Source: Pseudomonadota bacterium (GTDB taxonomy: Bacteria > Pseudomonadota > Gammaproteobacteria > Steroidobacterales > Steroidobacteraceae). From it: 38,779 nt of DNA. The stretch lies in contig CAUJHJ010000024.1 in the NCBI GenBank assembly GCA_963204835.1, forward strand, positions 1 to 38,779, read 5' to 3'. Within the stretch, counting starts at the first letter, position 1, and every line of letters begins with the position of its first letter. Shown here one piece after another: positions 1 through 7,587 of the stretch. The position numbers and the translations under genes were made by a program. The notes beneath the pieces were generated by a model. The model searched no databases, was not told the DNA's origin, and saw nothing but the letters and a program-made list of their open reading frames with translations.

Positions 1-121
1 CGTTGGTCTCCGCCATCACCTTCGTCAGCGCCGCCGTCAGCGTCGTCTTGCCGTGGTCCACGTGCCCAATCGTCCCCACGTTCACGTGCGGCTTGCTGCG
101 TTCAAATTTCTCTTTCGACAC
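1..121 (-). CDS. tuf: Elongation factor Tu, N-terminal fragment
   Basis: This is the first 40 codons of EF-Tu, the GTPase that delivers aminoacyl-tRNA to the ribosome; the rest lies beyond the window edge. The reverse-strand translation opens with a GTG start and reads [21 protein letters not shown], followed by [10 protein letters not shown], which includes the GHVDHGKT P-loop (G1) unique to this family. GTG is chosen because the product then begins exactly as canonical EF-Tu does, and a purine-rich AGAGGAAG lies just upstream. It sits 24 nt after tRNA-Thr(GGT) on the same strand, the arrangement of E. coli tyrU-glyT-thrT-tufB, so co-transcription with the tRNAs is likely. Whether this is the only tuf copy cannot be seen. 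Confidence 0.97.
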   Translation of the reverse strand, partial: MSKEKFERSKPHVNVGTIGHVDHGKTTLTAALTKVMAETN

Positions 122-145
122 GACGGTCTTCCTCTTTTCTGTTCA

Positions 146-221
<76 letters not shown>

Positions 222-234
222 AACTCGACTGACA

Positions 235-308
<74 letters not shown>

Positions 309-351
309 GCTGATGATCCGCACCGCCCGCTTTCCGCCGGTCCCGCTCGGC

Positions 352-437
352 TGGTGGAGGGGGTAGGATTCGAACCTACGAAGGCGTAAGCCGGCAGATT
401 TACAGTCTGCTCCCGTTGGCCGCTTGGGTACCCCTCC
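352..437 (-). tRNA. tRNA-Tyr (anticodon GTA)
   Basis: This is an 86-nt class II tRNA on the reverse strand with a long variable arm, as expected for bacterial tRNA-Tyr. The acceptor arms are GGAGGGG/CCCCTCC, the anticodon stem is GCAGA/TCTGC around CTGTAAA (anticodon GTA), and CCA is encoded. It is the first tRNA of the surviving tuf-linked array. In E. coli a tRNA-Thr(TGT) precedes it directly; here that tRNA is at 21735-21810. Confidence 0.97.
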
Positions 438-455
438 GCGAAAAACGAGCCGCGT

Positions 456-484
456 ATTCTCGTTTCCGCGCCGCGGGGTGTCAA
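456..484 (-). promoter_or_regulatory. Sigma70-type promoter of the tRNA-Tyr-Gly-Thr-tuf operon
   Basis: On the reverse strand a perfect -35 box TTGACA (479-484) is separated by 17 bp from GAGAAT (456-461, 4 of 6 matches to TATAAT). The sequence after the -10, ACGCGGC, is a GC-rich discriminator typical of stable-RNA promoters under stringent control. The likely start point is about 10 nt upstream of tRNA-Tyr. Role and stringent response are inferred. Confidence 0.75.
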
Positions 485-675
485 TGCGGTTGGCGCGGGT
501 TTTGCTGGAGCGGCCTGCCGCAGCGCACACCTTATAGATATGGGCGCGCCTGGCCACGCCCGTCCCGGTCGGCCTAAGGGTTTCCCCTCAGGTACCTTCA
601 GCCCCGCGCCGCCCGATCCCGCGCAAGCCCCGCCCGTTCCGGGCGGCCGTGTGGCATGCGCCAGAATCCCCCGTG

Positions 676-696
676 GAGCCGGCGAACGGCCGGCTC
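676..696 (-). terminator. Possible weak terminator hairpin after the Rid-family gene
   Basis: An 8-bp inverted repeat (GAGCCGGC at 676-683, GCCGGCTC at 689-696) with a 5-nt loop begins 7 bp beyond the Rid-family stop codon. No T-run follows on either strand, so this is a stem-loop in the right place rather than a clear intrinsic terminator. Apart from it and the tRNA promoter, I see nothing in 485-702. Confidence 0.3.
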
Positions 697-702
697 TCGT
701 CG

Positions 703-1095
703 TCAGGCCGGCATCGATTGCTTCAGCGCCGTGACTTCGATTTCGATGCGCATGCGCGGATCGAGCAACTTCGCCGAAATCATCATCGCCGCGGGCCGAA
801 CCTCGCCGAAGTACCGGCGCAGCACCGGCCAGCACCGCTCGAACTCACTGCCGTCGGGCAGGACGTAGGTCACCCGCACCACGTCGCGCAAGCTGGCTCC
901 GGCTTCCCCGAGCGCCGCCTCGATGTTCTTCAGGCACTGTTCGGTCTGCTGCTCGATCCCTTCCGGGATCGTCATGGTCGAGTAGTCGAACCCGGTCGTC
1001 CCGGAGACGAAGATCCAGTCGCCTTGCGCGACCGCGCGGGAATAGCCGATTTCCTGCTCGAAGGTTGAACCGGAGCTGATGAGCTTTCGTTTCAT
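703..1095 (-). CDS. RidA/YjgF/YER057c/UK114-family protein lacking the RidA catalytic Arg
   Basis: This 130-residue protein matches the single-domain Rid family in length and sequence: FVSGTTGFD near the N-terminus, EQCLKNIEAALGEAGAS, and the C-terminal block RMRIEIEVTAL. True RidA enzymes hydrolyse reactive enamine/imine intermediates using an Arg in a PARxxVxV context. Here the aligned stretch is RPAAMMISAKLL, with Ala where that Arg should be, so canonical 2-aminoacrylate deaminase activity is doubtful; related subgroups without the Arg are known and mostly uncharacterised. The ATG at 1095 is preferred over the GTG at 1143 because family members begin at MKRKLISSG. It lies 174 bp downstream of hutG on the same strand. 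That gap shows no gene or obvious promoter, so read-through from hut is possible. Confidence 0.88.
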   Translation of the reverse strand: MKRKLISSGSTFEQEIGYSRAVAQGDWIFVSGTTGFDYSTMTIPEGIEQQTEQCLKNIEAALGEAGASLRDVVRVTYVLPDGSEFERCWPVLRRYFGEVRPAAMMISAKLLDPRMRIEIEVTALKQSMPA

Positions 1096-1269
1096 GTATT
1101 GCTGCCGATGGCTGCGATTGAGGTTCCGGTCGACACCACCCACTAGGCTGCCATATCGCCCTGCCTGTGAGCGAGCTGCCGGCGGTTGGCCGAAGTTTCG
1201 CGCGCGGCCCGGCGCCTTGCGTCCGCCGGGGCCATGGGCCCGCCGGAATTCGGATTGGTTGCGAGGGCG

Positions 1270-2229
1270 CTAGAGAAGCGGTGTAACGATGTCGTGCACG
1301 AGGCGCGCGGCGAGGCGCGCGGTGCGACCGTCCGGATCGTGGCACGGTGCCAGTTCCGCGATTTCGGCGAGCACCACCTTCGTGTGCGCCCCGCCGTGCC
1401 CCGCCCGGTCGAGCAGGTGGCGCAGCAGCGTGAAAGCCATGTCGGGGGCGAGCCCCCGGGCGGCGGGGGCGCTGACCCCGGGGGCACTGTCGGCCGGAAA
1501 GGCATCGAGGCAGAACGAGAGTTGCAGTGCATCGATCGAATCCACGAACCCGTCGATCACCTGGCAGGCTGCGTCCCAGCGCGGCCACACGAGATCCTCG
1601 TCGAGGATCCAGCGCGCACCGCTCTCCCGCGCCGCCCGGAACAGGGCCGGGGTGTTCGAGGCACGCGAAATGCCGAGGCACAGGTAGCGGAAAGGCAGGC
1701 CGCGCGCCGCGAGTTCGTCGCGGATCTGCCGGAATGGCGTGCCCGAAGTCGGCGGCCCGCTCCGCAGGTCGAAATGCGCATCGAAATTCACGACCCCGAA
1801 GCGCGGCAGCCGCCCGTCGCGCGCCAGCGCCTCGGCGACGCCCTGGAACGATCCCCAGGCGATCTCGTGTCCTCCGCCAAGCAGCATCGGGAAATGCCCC
1901 CGGCCGAGGTGCCCCGCGACCTGCGCGCCGAGCGTGGCCTGCGCGCCCTCGAGGTCGTGGTCCTCGCACGCGACGTCGCCGGCGTCGTACAGCGGCGTGC
2001 CGCGCCCGGCGTGGTAGGCGAGTGGCGCCAGCGCGCGGCGCAGCGCACGCGGGCCTTCGCGTGCGCCCGTGCGGCCCTGGTTGCGTGCCACGCCCTCATC
2101 CGACATGAAGCCGAGCAGCGCCACGCCAGCGCGCGCGGCGGCGTCGAGCGGCTCGACGACCTGGTGCCAGCGACGGCCGCTGTCGCCGTCGGCCGCGTCG
2201 ATCCGTCCCCGCCAGTCCTCGCGCATCAT
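1270..2229 (-). CDS. hutG: Formimidoylglutamase (N-formimino-L-glutamate formiminohydrolase)
   Basis: This is a 319-residue arginase-superfamily enzyme. It should hydrolyse N-formimino-L-glutamate to L-glutamate and formamide, the last step of the Hut pathway. Dinuclear Mn ligands are visible in order: GGGHE in LLGGGHEIAWG, then NFDAHFDLR, then LSFCLDAFPADSAPGVSAP, whose C-terminal PGVSAPAARG is typical of HutG rather than arginase or agmatinase. The ATG at 2229 overlaps the hutI TGA (ATGA), which indicates translational coupling and fixes the start; a second ATG follows immediately. Agmatinase-like activity is the alternative, but the hutI overlap argues strongly against it. Histidase and urocanase genes are not in the window. 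Confidence 0.93.
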   Translation of the reverse strand: MMREDWRGRIDAADGDSGRRWHQVVEPLDAAARAGVALLGFMSDEGVARNQGRTGAREGPRALRRALAPLAYHAGRGTPLYDAGDVACEDHDLEGAQATLGAQVAGHLGRGHFPMLLGGGHEIAWGSFQGVAEALARDGRLPRFGVVNFDAHFDLRSGPPTSGTPFRQIRDELAARGLPFRYLCLGISRASNTPALFRAARESGARWILDEDLVWPRWDAACQVIDGFVDSIDALQLSFCLDAFPADSAPGVSAPAARGLAPDMAFTLLRHLLDRAGHGGAHTKVVLAEIAELAPCHDPDGRTARLAARLVHDIVTPLL

Positions 2230-3449
2230 CGAACGATCCCCCCGCGCACGACGGTGCGGCAGCGATTCATGCCGGCCCAGTAACTGAGTTCGTAGGGCGC
2301 CGCGAGGTCCCACATGACGAAATCCGCGGGCGCCCCCGGCGCGAGCGTGCCCCGGCCGTCGGCATAGCCGAGCGCGCGCGCGGCCTCGCGGGTCACCCCC
2401 GCAAGCGCCTCTTCCGCGGTGAGCTCGAACAGGCGGCACGCCATGTTCATCGCGAGCAGCAGCGACGCGCAGGGGGAGGTGCCCGGGTTGCAATCGGTCG
2501 CCACGGCCATGGACACGCCCGACTCCCGCAGCAGCGCAACCGGGGGCCGGCTGGCCTGGCCGAGGGTGTAGTACGCAACGGGCAGCAGCACGGCCACCAT
2601 GCCTGCCTGTGCCATGCGCGCGGCATCCGCCGGCGACAGCTCCTCGAGGTGATCGCAGGACAGCGCCGCGAAACGCGCGGCCACTGCCACGCCGCCGACG
2701 TCGGCGAACTGCCCCGCGTGCATCTTCACGGGCAGCGCGAGCGAGCGAGCGGCCTCGAACAGCGTCACGGCATCCTCCGCGCTGAAGGCCCCGCGATCGC
2801 AATAGATATCGACGGCGTCCGCGAGGTCCCGCCGCGCAATTTCGGGCAACCATTCGCGCGCGAGCACCCGCACGTAGTCGGCACTGCGGCCGGCAAACTC
2901 GGGCGGCACCGCATGGGCCGCAAGGTAGGTCGTGCGCACCGCGATGCCATGGCGGCGTCCGAGTTCGCGCGCGGCCTCGAGCATGCGCGCCTCGGACTCG
3001 AGCGTGAGCCCGTAGCCGGACTTGATCTCGATCGCCGTGACACCCTCGCGCAGCAGCGACTCGAGGCGGGGCGTGGCGGCGGCGAGCAGCGCCGCCGCAT
3101 CCGCGGCGCGCGTTGCGCGCACCGTCGAGAGGATGCCGCCGCCGCGGCGCGCCAATTCCTCGTAGGAAACGCCGCGCTGGCGCTCGGCGAACTCCGCGGC
3201 CCGATCACCCGCAAAAACGAGGTGGGTATGGCAGTCGATGAGGCCCGGCGTCACGAGCCGGTCGCCGCAGTCGCGCACGGTGGCGCAACGTTCGCGCAGC
3301 GCCGGCGGCAAGGCCGCTTCATGCCCGACCCAGGCAATGCGCTCCCCTTCGGTGACGATCGCATCGGCCTGCGCCGCGGCGGCTGCTTGCAGCGACGTGC
3401 ACGGGACGATGCGCGCGCGGCGCCACAGCGTCGCGGGCAGCACGCTCAT
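2226..3449 (-). CDS. hutI: Imidazolonepropionase
   Basis: This 407-residue amidohydrolase opens the imidazolone ring of 4-imidazolone-5-propanoate to give N-formimino-L-glutamate, the substrate of the adjacent HutG. Family marks run in order: metal-binding HTH (His74 and His76) in GLIDCHTHLVFAGDR, IEIKSGYGLTLESE, VKMHAGQFADVGG, LSCDHLEEL and the metal-ligand Asp in ATDCNPGTSPC. Length is normal for the family. Start and stop both overlap neighbours by an ATGA, placing it tightly in the rluB-to-hutG chain. No HutC-type repressor gene is adjacent, so local regulation is unclear. Confidence 0.95.
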   Translation of the reverse strand: MSVLPATLWRRARIVPCTSLQAAAAAQADAIVTEGERIAWVGHEAALPPALRERCATVRDCGDRLVTPGLIDCHTHLVFAGDRAAEFAERQRGVSYEELARRGGGILSTVRATRAADAAALLAAATPRLESLLREGVTAIEIKSGYGLTLESEARMLEAARELGRRHGIAVRTTYLAAHAVPPEFAGRSADYVRVLAREWLPEIARRDLADAVDIYCDRGAFSAEDAVTLFEAARSLALPVKMHAGQFADVGGVAVAARFAALSCDHLEELSPADAARMAQAGMVAVLLPVAYYTLGQASRPPVALLRESGVSMAVATDCNPGTSPCASLLLAMNMACRLFELTAEEALAGVTREAARALGYADGRGTLAPGAPADFVMWDLAAPYELSYWAGMNRCRTVVRGGIVR

Positions 3450-3847
3450 CGCTCGATATCCGCGAGCGCCTTGCGGATGCGGCCGGCGATCGCCGGCGTC
3501 GCCACGAAATCGAGGTCGACCATCGACAGCTCGTCGACGAGCGCATGCACCGTGAGGCTCGCCGCGCCACCCTCGAAGCTCACCTGGAACGTCCATTGCC
3601 CCGCTTTGTCCGTCGGCAGCGCGTCGATCTCGGCGGCCAGCCGGTCGGCTTCGGCGCGCGTGAGCCCCGCCGAGAAGAGTCGCGCCACCCGCCGCAGGAC
3701 TCTCGCGCAATCCTCGAGCTCGATGTCGACGGTGACGCGCTCGCTGGCGGCGGGCACCTGCGCGGCCAGGCGCGCAGGCAGGCTGGCGAGCGCCGCAATC
3801 GCACACGCGACGAGCGGCAACAGGCGGCGGCGCGGAACCATGCGCAT
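3446..3847 (-). CDS. Small exported protein of unknown function
   Basis: I do not recognise the family of this 133-residue protein. The N-terminus is a clear Sec signal: a positive segment (MRMVPRRR), a hydrophobic core (LLPLVACAIAALASL), and a likely AxA-type cleavage near RLAAQ. The mature part is mostly alpha/beta without cysteines, carrying ELEDCARVLRRVARLFSAG (the single Cys lies here), then QWTFQVSFEGGAASLTVHAL and VDLDFVATPAIAGRI. The start at 3847 shares a TGATG junction with the SRPBCC gene upstream, and the stop overlaps the hutI start, so it is translationally coupled on both sides. It probably works with the SRPBCC protein in the envelope; any tie to histidine catabolism is only positional. 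The alternative ATG at 3841 cannot be excluded. Confidence 0.7.
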   Translation of the reverse strand: MRMVPRRRLLPLVACAIAALASLPARLAAQVPAASERVTVDIELEDCARVLRRVARLFSAGLTRAEADRLAAEIDALPTDKAGQWTFQVSFEGGAASLTVHALVDELSMVDLDFVATPAIAGRIRKALADIER

Positions 3848-4386
3848 CACTCCTTGCCGTTCACGTGGGCGGCATAGCGGCCGAGCTGCAGCGTCAGCAC
3901 CGAATCGACGAGCTTCGACAGCGCGACCGCATCCGTCGTGAACGCGCCGAACACCCTGTAGGTGAGCGTGACATGCGTGCCGGCGGGCCGTGGCGCGAAC
4001 GCGAAGCTCAGCGTGCCGATCACCGCCATGTCCTGCAGCGGCCCGAGCGCGGCGGACAGCCGCAGCATCTGCCCTGGATCGGCGTACACGACCGTCCCGT
4101 GGCTCACGGAGGCGCCACCGTCCATCTGCTCGCAGAAACAGCCCCCGGCGCGCGCATCGAGCGTGAGCCGCTCCGCCTTGCCGCTGTAGGTGTGTTCGGG
4201 GTCCCACCACGCCGCCGGTCCCACCGTGAGCTCGCGGTACGCGAGCGCAGGTGGCGCCTTGACGTCCACTTCGATGCTGAGCGTGAAACCGTCGACCGAG
4301 GAGGCCACGACGGCGGCCTGCGCCGTGGCGCCGAAGGACAGGGCCAGCGCGGCAAGCAGCGAAGCGGGCAGGTGCATCCTTTTCAT
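3847..4386 (-). CDS. Exported SRPBCC (START/AHSA1-like) protein
   Basis: This 179-residue protein has a signal peptide (MKRMHLPASLLAALALSFGA, cleavage near AQA). The remainder resembles the SRPBCC hydrophobic-pocket fold: SIEVDVKAPPALAYRELT, followed by WWDPEHTYSG, a central strand GTLSFAFAPRPAGTHVTLTY and a C-terminal helix. This is the layout of AHSA1/polyketide cyclase-like proteins, but an exported version is less usual. The ligand cannot be predicted. The start overlaps the rluB stop (ATGA) and the stop abuts the next gene (TGATG). An ATG at 4377 is an alternative start that would still leave a signal peptide. Confidence 0.75.
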   Translation of the reverse strand: MKRMHLPASLLAALALSFGATAQAAVVASSVDGFTLSIEVDVKAPPALAYRELTVGPAAWWDPEHTYSGKAERLTLDARAGGCFCEQMDGGASVSHGTVVYADPGQMLRLSAALGPLQDMAVIGTLSFAFAPRPAGTHVTLTYRVFGAFTTDAVALSKLVDSVLTLQLGRYAAHVNGKE

Positions 4387-5132
4387 CGTCCCCTCCCGGA
4401 AACGGTGGCGGCCATCAATGCGTCCACGGCTTCGGGCGCCAGGCGGCGGGTGGCGCCGGGCCGCAAATCGCCTGGCAAGCTTACAGGACCGTAGCGCAGG
4501 CGCATCAGGCGGCTGACATCGCAGCCCACCGCCATCCAGAGCCGGCGCACTTCGCGATTGCGCCCCTCGCGCAGGACCACGCGGAACCAGTCGTGGCTGC
4601 CGCCCTCCGCGTGGCGCTCGATGCGGTCGAAGCGCCCATAGCCGTCGTCGAGGCGCACGCCCTCGATGAGGCGCTGCAGCGTCGCGGCATCGGGTTCACC
4701 GCGCACGCGCACGAGATACTCGCGCTCGATTTCACTCGAGGGATGCATCAGGCGGTGCGCCAGTTCGCCGTCGGTCGTGAACAGCAGCAATCCGGTCGTG
4801 TTGACGTCGAGGCGGCCGACGACGATCCAGCGCCCCGTGCCCGGCGCTGGCAGGCGTTCGAACACGGTGGGCCGCCCCTGGGGGTCGTGGCGAGTCGTCA
4901 CCTCGCCGAGCGGCTTGTGATAGATGAGCACCTCGTGCACGGCGGCGCGCGGGGCGAGCCGCACCGGCCGGCCGTCGAGCGTGATCGAATCAGCGGCTGT
5001 CGCACGGCCGCCGAGGGTCGCAACCGCTCCGTTCACGGCAATACGCCCGGCGCGTATCCAGTCTTCGACGGTCCGGCGCGAACCGAGGCCGGCGGCGGCG
5101 AGAAGCTTCTGCAGGCGTTCCGGAGCGGGCAT
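4383..5132 (-). CDS. rluB: 23S rRNA pseudouridine synthase, RluB/RsuA family
   Basis: This 249-residue enzyme isomerises uridine to pseudouridine in ribosomal RNA. An N-terminal S4 RNA-binding domain (RLQKLLAAAGLGSRRTVEDW, about residues 6-60) precedes the catalytic domain with GRLDVNTTGLLLFTTDG, where Asp109 is the nucleophile, and REGRNREVRRLW near the C-terminus. The S4 domain and small size fit the RsuA/RluB/RluE/RluF group. RluB is the likeliest member, but RluE or RsuA specificity cannot be excluded. It heads the overlapping run of five minus-strand genes, so an rRNA-modification gene is the promoter-proximal member of a histidine-degradation transcript. Confidence 0.9.
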   Translation of the reverse strand: MPAPERLQKLLAAAGLGSRRTVEDWIRAGRIAVNGAVATLGGRATAADSITLDGRPVRLAPRAAVHEVLIYHKPLGEVTTRHDPQGRPTVFERLPAPGTGRWIVVGRLDVNTTGLLLFTTDGELAHRLMHPSSEIEREYLVRVRGEPDAATLQRLIEGVRLDDGYGRFDRIERHAEGGSHDWFRVVLREGRNREVRRLWMAVGCDVSRLMRLRYGPVSLPGDLRPGATRRLAPEAVDALMAATVSGRGR

Positions 5133-5212
5133 GCTTCCATCATAATCGCTGGCTATCGCGACGAACCCAATCGGAATGGGTCGAGTCCACCAGCAGGAGC
5201 TAAAGTGACCCC

Positions 5213-6154
5213 ATGATCTACGACAGCATCCTCGGCACCATCGGCCGCACGCCGGTCGTGCGCATCAACCGCCTCGCACCCGCGCATGCGGCTATCTACG
5301 TCAAGTGCGAGTCCTTCAACCCCGGTTCCTCGGTCAAGGATCGCCTCGCCATCGCGATCATCGAGGACGCCGAGCGCCGCGGCGCCCTGAAGCCGGGCCA
5401 AACCGTGGTCGAGGCAACCTCCGGCAACACCGGCATCGCCCTCGCGATGGTCTGCGCGGCCAAGGGCTACCCGTTCGTCGCGACCATGGCCGACAGCTTT
5501 TCGATCGAGCGGCGCAAGATCATGCGCATGCTCGGCGCACGCGTGATCCTCACGCCCGCCGCCGAGCGTGGCACCGGCATGGTGAAGAAGGCCGCCGAAC
5601 TTGCGCAGAAGCATGGCTGGTTCCTCGCGAGCCAGTTCGAGAATCCCGCGAATCCCTCCTATCACCGCCAGACCACCGGCGCTGAAATCGTCAGCGACTT
5701 CGCGGGCCGGCGGCTCGACTTCTTCGTGACGGGGTGGGGCACCGGCGGCACCCTCACCGGCGCGGGCGAAGTCGTGAAGCTCGCGCGCCCCGAAACGAAG
5801 GTGATCGCGGCCGAGCCCGCCGCAGCGGCCTTGCTGTCGGGCGCCGCCTTCGCTTCGCACAAGATCCAGGGCTGGACGCCGGACTTCGTGCCGGGTGTGC
5901 TCAACCGCAAGGTCCCCGACCGCATCGTGACCGTCGCGGACCAGGAAGCGATCGACGCCGCGCGCGCGCTCGCGCGCAGCGAAGGCATCTTCTGCGGCAT
6001 CTCGAGCGGCGCGACCTTCGCCGCGGCGCTCAAGGTCGCGGCCGAGGCGCCGCAAGGCAGCGCGATCCTCGCCATGCTGCCCGATACGGGCGAGCGCTAC
6101 CTGTCGACGCCGCTGTTCGAGGGAATACCCGAGGGCAGCGACCCGGAGCCATGA
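5213..6154 (+). CDS. cysK: Cysteine synthase (O-acylserine sulfhydrylase)
   Basis: This is a 313-residue fold-type II PLP enzyme that makes L-cysteine from an activated serine ester and sulfide. Visible motifs are the PLP-lysine site GSSVKDR (Lys42), the substrate loop EATSGNTGIALA, the phosphate-binding GTGGTLTG and the C-terminal CGISSGA. It has no C-terminal CBS domain, which separates it from cystathionine beta-synthase; CysM is the close alternative. An AGGAG lies about 12 nt before the ATG. The stop codon overlaps the start of the MetX-family gene (ATGA), so the two are translationally coupled. That pairing suggests the acceptor may be O-succinyl- or O-acetylserine made by its neighbour. 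rluB is divergent, 80 bp away. Confidence 0.93.
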   Translation: MIYDSILGTIGRTPVVRINRLAPAHAAIYVKCESFNPGSSVKDRLAIAIIEDAERRGALKPGQTVVEATSGNTGIALAMVCAAKGYPFVATMADSFSIERRKIMRMLGARVILTPAAERGTGMVKKAAELAQKHGWFLASQFENPANPSYHRQTTGAEIVSDFAGRRLDFFVTGWGTGGTLTGAGEVVKLARPETKVIAAEPAAAALLSGAAFASHKIQGWTPDFVPGVLNRKVPDRIVTVADQEAIDAARALARSEGIFCGISSGATFAAALKVAAEAPQGSAILAMLPDTGERYLSTPLFEGIPEGSDPEP

Positions 6155-7218
6155 GCGCGCGCCAGTACGCGGCGCTGCCCGATCCGTTCGTGATGCACCG
6201 GGGAGGCGCGCTCCACGGTGCGCGCATCGCCTACGAGACCTGGGGCCGCCTCGCGCCCGCGAAGGACAACGCGATCCTCGTCTTCACGGGGTTGTCGCCC
6301 TCCGCGCACGCGGCACGCTCGCCGGCAGATCCCACGCCCGGCTGGTGGGACACGATGATCGGGCCGGGCCTTGCGCTCGACACCGACCGCTGGTTCGTGA
6401 TCGTCGCGAACTCGCTCGGCAGCTGCTTCGGCTCGACGGGCCCCGCGTCGGCCGACCCCGCGACGGGCGAGCGCTATCGCCTCGACTTCCCGGAACTCGC
6501 CGTCGAGGACATCGCGCGCGGCGGCCATGAGCTGCTCCGCTCCCTCGGCATCGCCCGCGCCGATGCGATCCTCGGCCCCTCGCTCGGCGGCATGGTGGTA
6601 CTCGCCTTCGCCGCGGCGTTTCCGGGCGCCGCGCGACGGCTCGTGAGCATCAGCGGCAGCGCGGGCGCCACGCCCTTCGCCATCGCGCTGCGCAGCCTGC
6701 AGCGCGAGGCGATCCTGCGCGACCCCGACTGGCGCAACGGCGCCTATGCACCCGAGGCGCCGCCGGCCACGGGCCTGCGCCTCGCACGCAAGCTCGGCAC
6801 CATCACCTACCGCTCGGCCGGCGAGTGGGCGCAGCGTTTCGGGCGGCAGCGCATCGCTGGCGAACGTGCGCCGAACAGTTTCGCGCCGGAATTCGGGATC
6901 GAGGGTTACCTCGAGGCCCAGGCCTCGAAGTTCGTCGAAGCCTTCGATGCCAACTGCTACCTGTACCTGTCGCGCGCGATGGACCGCTTCGAGCTCGCGC
7001 CGCTCGCGAGCGGCTGCGTCGAGCGCGCGCTCGTGATCGGCGTCGAGTCGGATATCCTCTTCCCGATCGACGGGCAGCGCGCCATCGCGGCCGCGCTCTC
7101 TGGAGCGGGCGTCGCAACGGGTTTCGTCGCGATGCCCTCGATCGAAGGCCACGACGCGTTCCTCGTCGACATCCCGCGCTTCTCCGCGGCGATCGGCGGC
7201 TTCCTTCACCAGGCCTGA
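6151..7218 (+). CDS. metX: MetX-family O-acyltransferase, probable serine O-succinyltransferase
   Basis: This 355-residue alpha/beta-hydrolase of the MetX (homoserine O-acyltransferase) family has the catalytic triad in place: Ser144 in the nucleophile elbow GPSLGGM, Asp301 in ESDILFP and His334 in EGHDAF. The family block ANSLGSCFGSTGPAS is also present. MetX enzymes move an acetyl or succinyl group to homoserine, but a subgroup from Lysobacter/Xanthomonas relatives acylates serine instead for cysteine synthesis. The elbow here is GPSLGGM where many methionine-pathway members have GGSMGGM, and the gene overlaps cysK by ATGA with no methionine gene nearby. I therefore infer a serine O-succinyl- (or acetyl-) transferase replacing CysE. 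Homoserine acyltransferase remains possible. Confidence 0.85.
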   Translation: MSARQYAALPDPFVMHRGGALHGARIAYETWGRLAPAKDNAILVFTGLSPSAHAARSPADPTPGWWDTMIGPGLALDTDRWFVIVANSLGSCFGSTGPASADPATGERYRLDFPELAVEDIARGGHELLRSLGIARADAILGPSLGGMVVLAFAAAFPGAARRLVSISGSAGATPFAIALRSLQREAILRDPDWRNGAYAPEAPPATGLRLARKLGTITYRSAGEWAQRFGRQRIAGERAPNSFAPEFGIEGYLEAQASKFVEAFDANCYLYLSRAMDRFELAPLASGCVERALVIGVESDILFPIDGQRAIAAALSGAGVATGFVAMPSIEGHDAFLVDIPRFSAAIGGFLHQA

Positions 7219-7282
7219 ACCGCTCCTTCACGCGCGTGTCACGCGCCCGCGCCAGGATGCGCGCGAACACAAGGAGCCAGTC

Positions 7283-7471
7283 ATGCAACAGAATGTCGCG
7301 CGTCCCCTCTGCGATTTTCCCTCGATCACCCCGGTGCCCGCCGCCGGGTCGCAGCGCCCCGCGCTGCTGCTCGTGGCGAGCCGGCCGGCGCCCGTCGCCC
7401 GGCGCCGCCCGCGCACGGTCTTCAGCTTCCAGTTCCTCGATCGCAGCTACCGGCCCTTTCGCGTGAGGTGA
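7283..7471 (+). CDS. Possible small proline/arginine-rich protein
   Basis: This is a possible 62-residue gene. The ATG is preceded by AAGGAG at good spacing (AAGGAGCCAGTC-ATG), one of the best Shine-Dalgarno matches in the window, and the ORF opens before the pilin operon in an otherwise empty 369-bp gap. The product (MQQNVARPLCDFPSITPVPA...) is rich in Pro, Arg and Ala, ends in RSYRPFRVR, and has no signal peptide or recognised domain. In DNA this GC-rich, open frames arise easily by chance, so the ribosome-binding site is the main support. I see nothing else clear in 7219-7282 or 7472-7587; a promoter for the pilin operon is expected in the latter but I cannot point to one. Confidence 0.4.
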   Translation: MQQNVARPLCDFPSITPVPAAGSQRPALLLVASRPAPVARRRPRTVFSFQFLDRSYRPFRVR

Positions 7472-7587
7472 ATTATGTCGCGCCGGCGCGTGACGCAGTT
7501 CACGGGCCGGCGCCATTCGTCCCGCTGGCCGCGCCTTTGGTCGGGGCGCCCCGCGCGCCGCTTGCAGTCACGCCAGACTGCCGACCC

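Noticed and set aside
1096-1269. Short frames in the hutG to Rid-gene gap as a small gene
   Set aside because: They lack a ribosome-binding site and recognisable sequence; extending the Rid gene to the GTG at 1143 adds residues absent from the family.
1186-2283. 365-codon plus-strand frame opposite hutG
   Set aside because: It has no recognisable motif and is fully antisense to HutG, whose metal-binding motifs are intact.
5133-5212. Promoter for rluB (TATGAT-like box near its start codon)
   Set aside because: No matching -35 at acceptable spacing and the box is only about 9 nt from the ATG.
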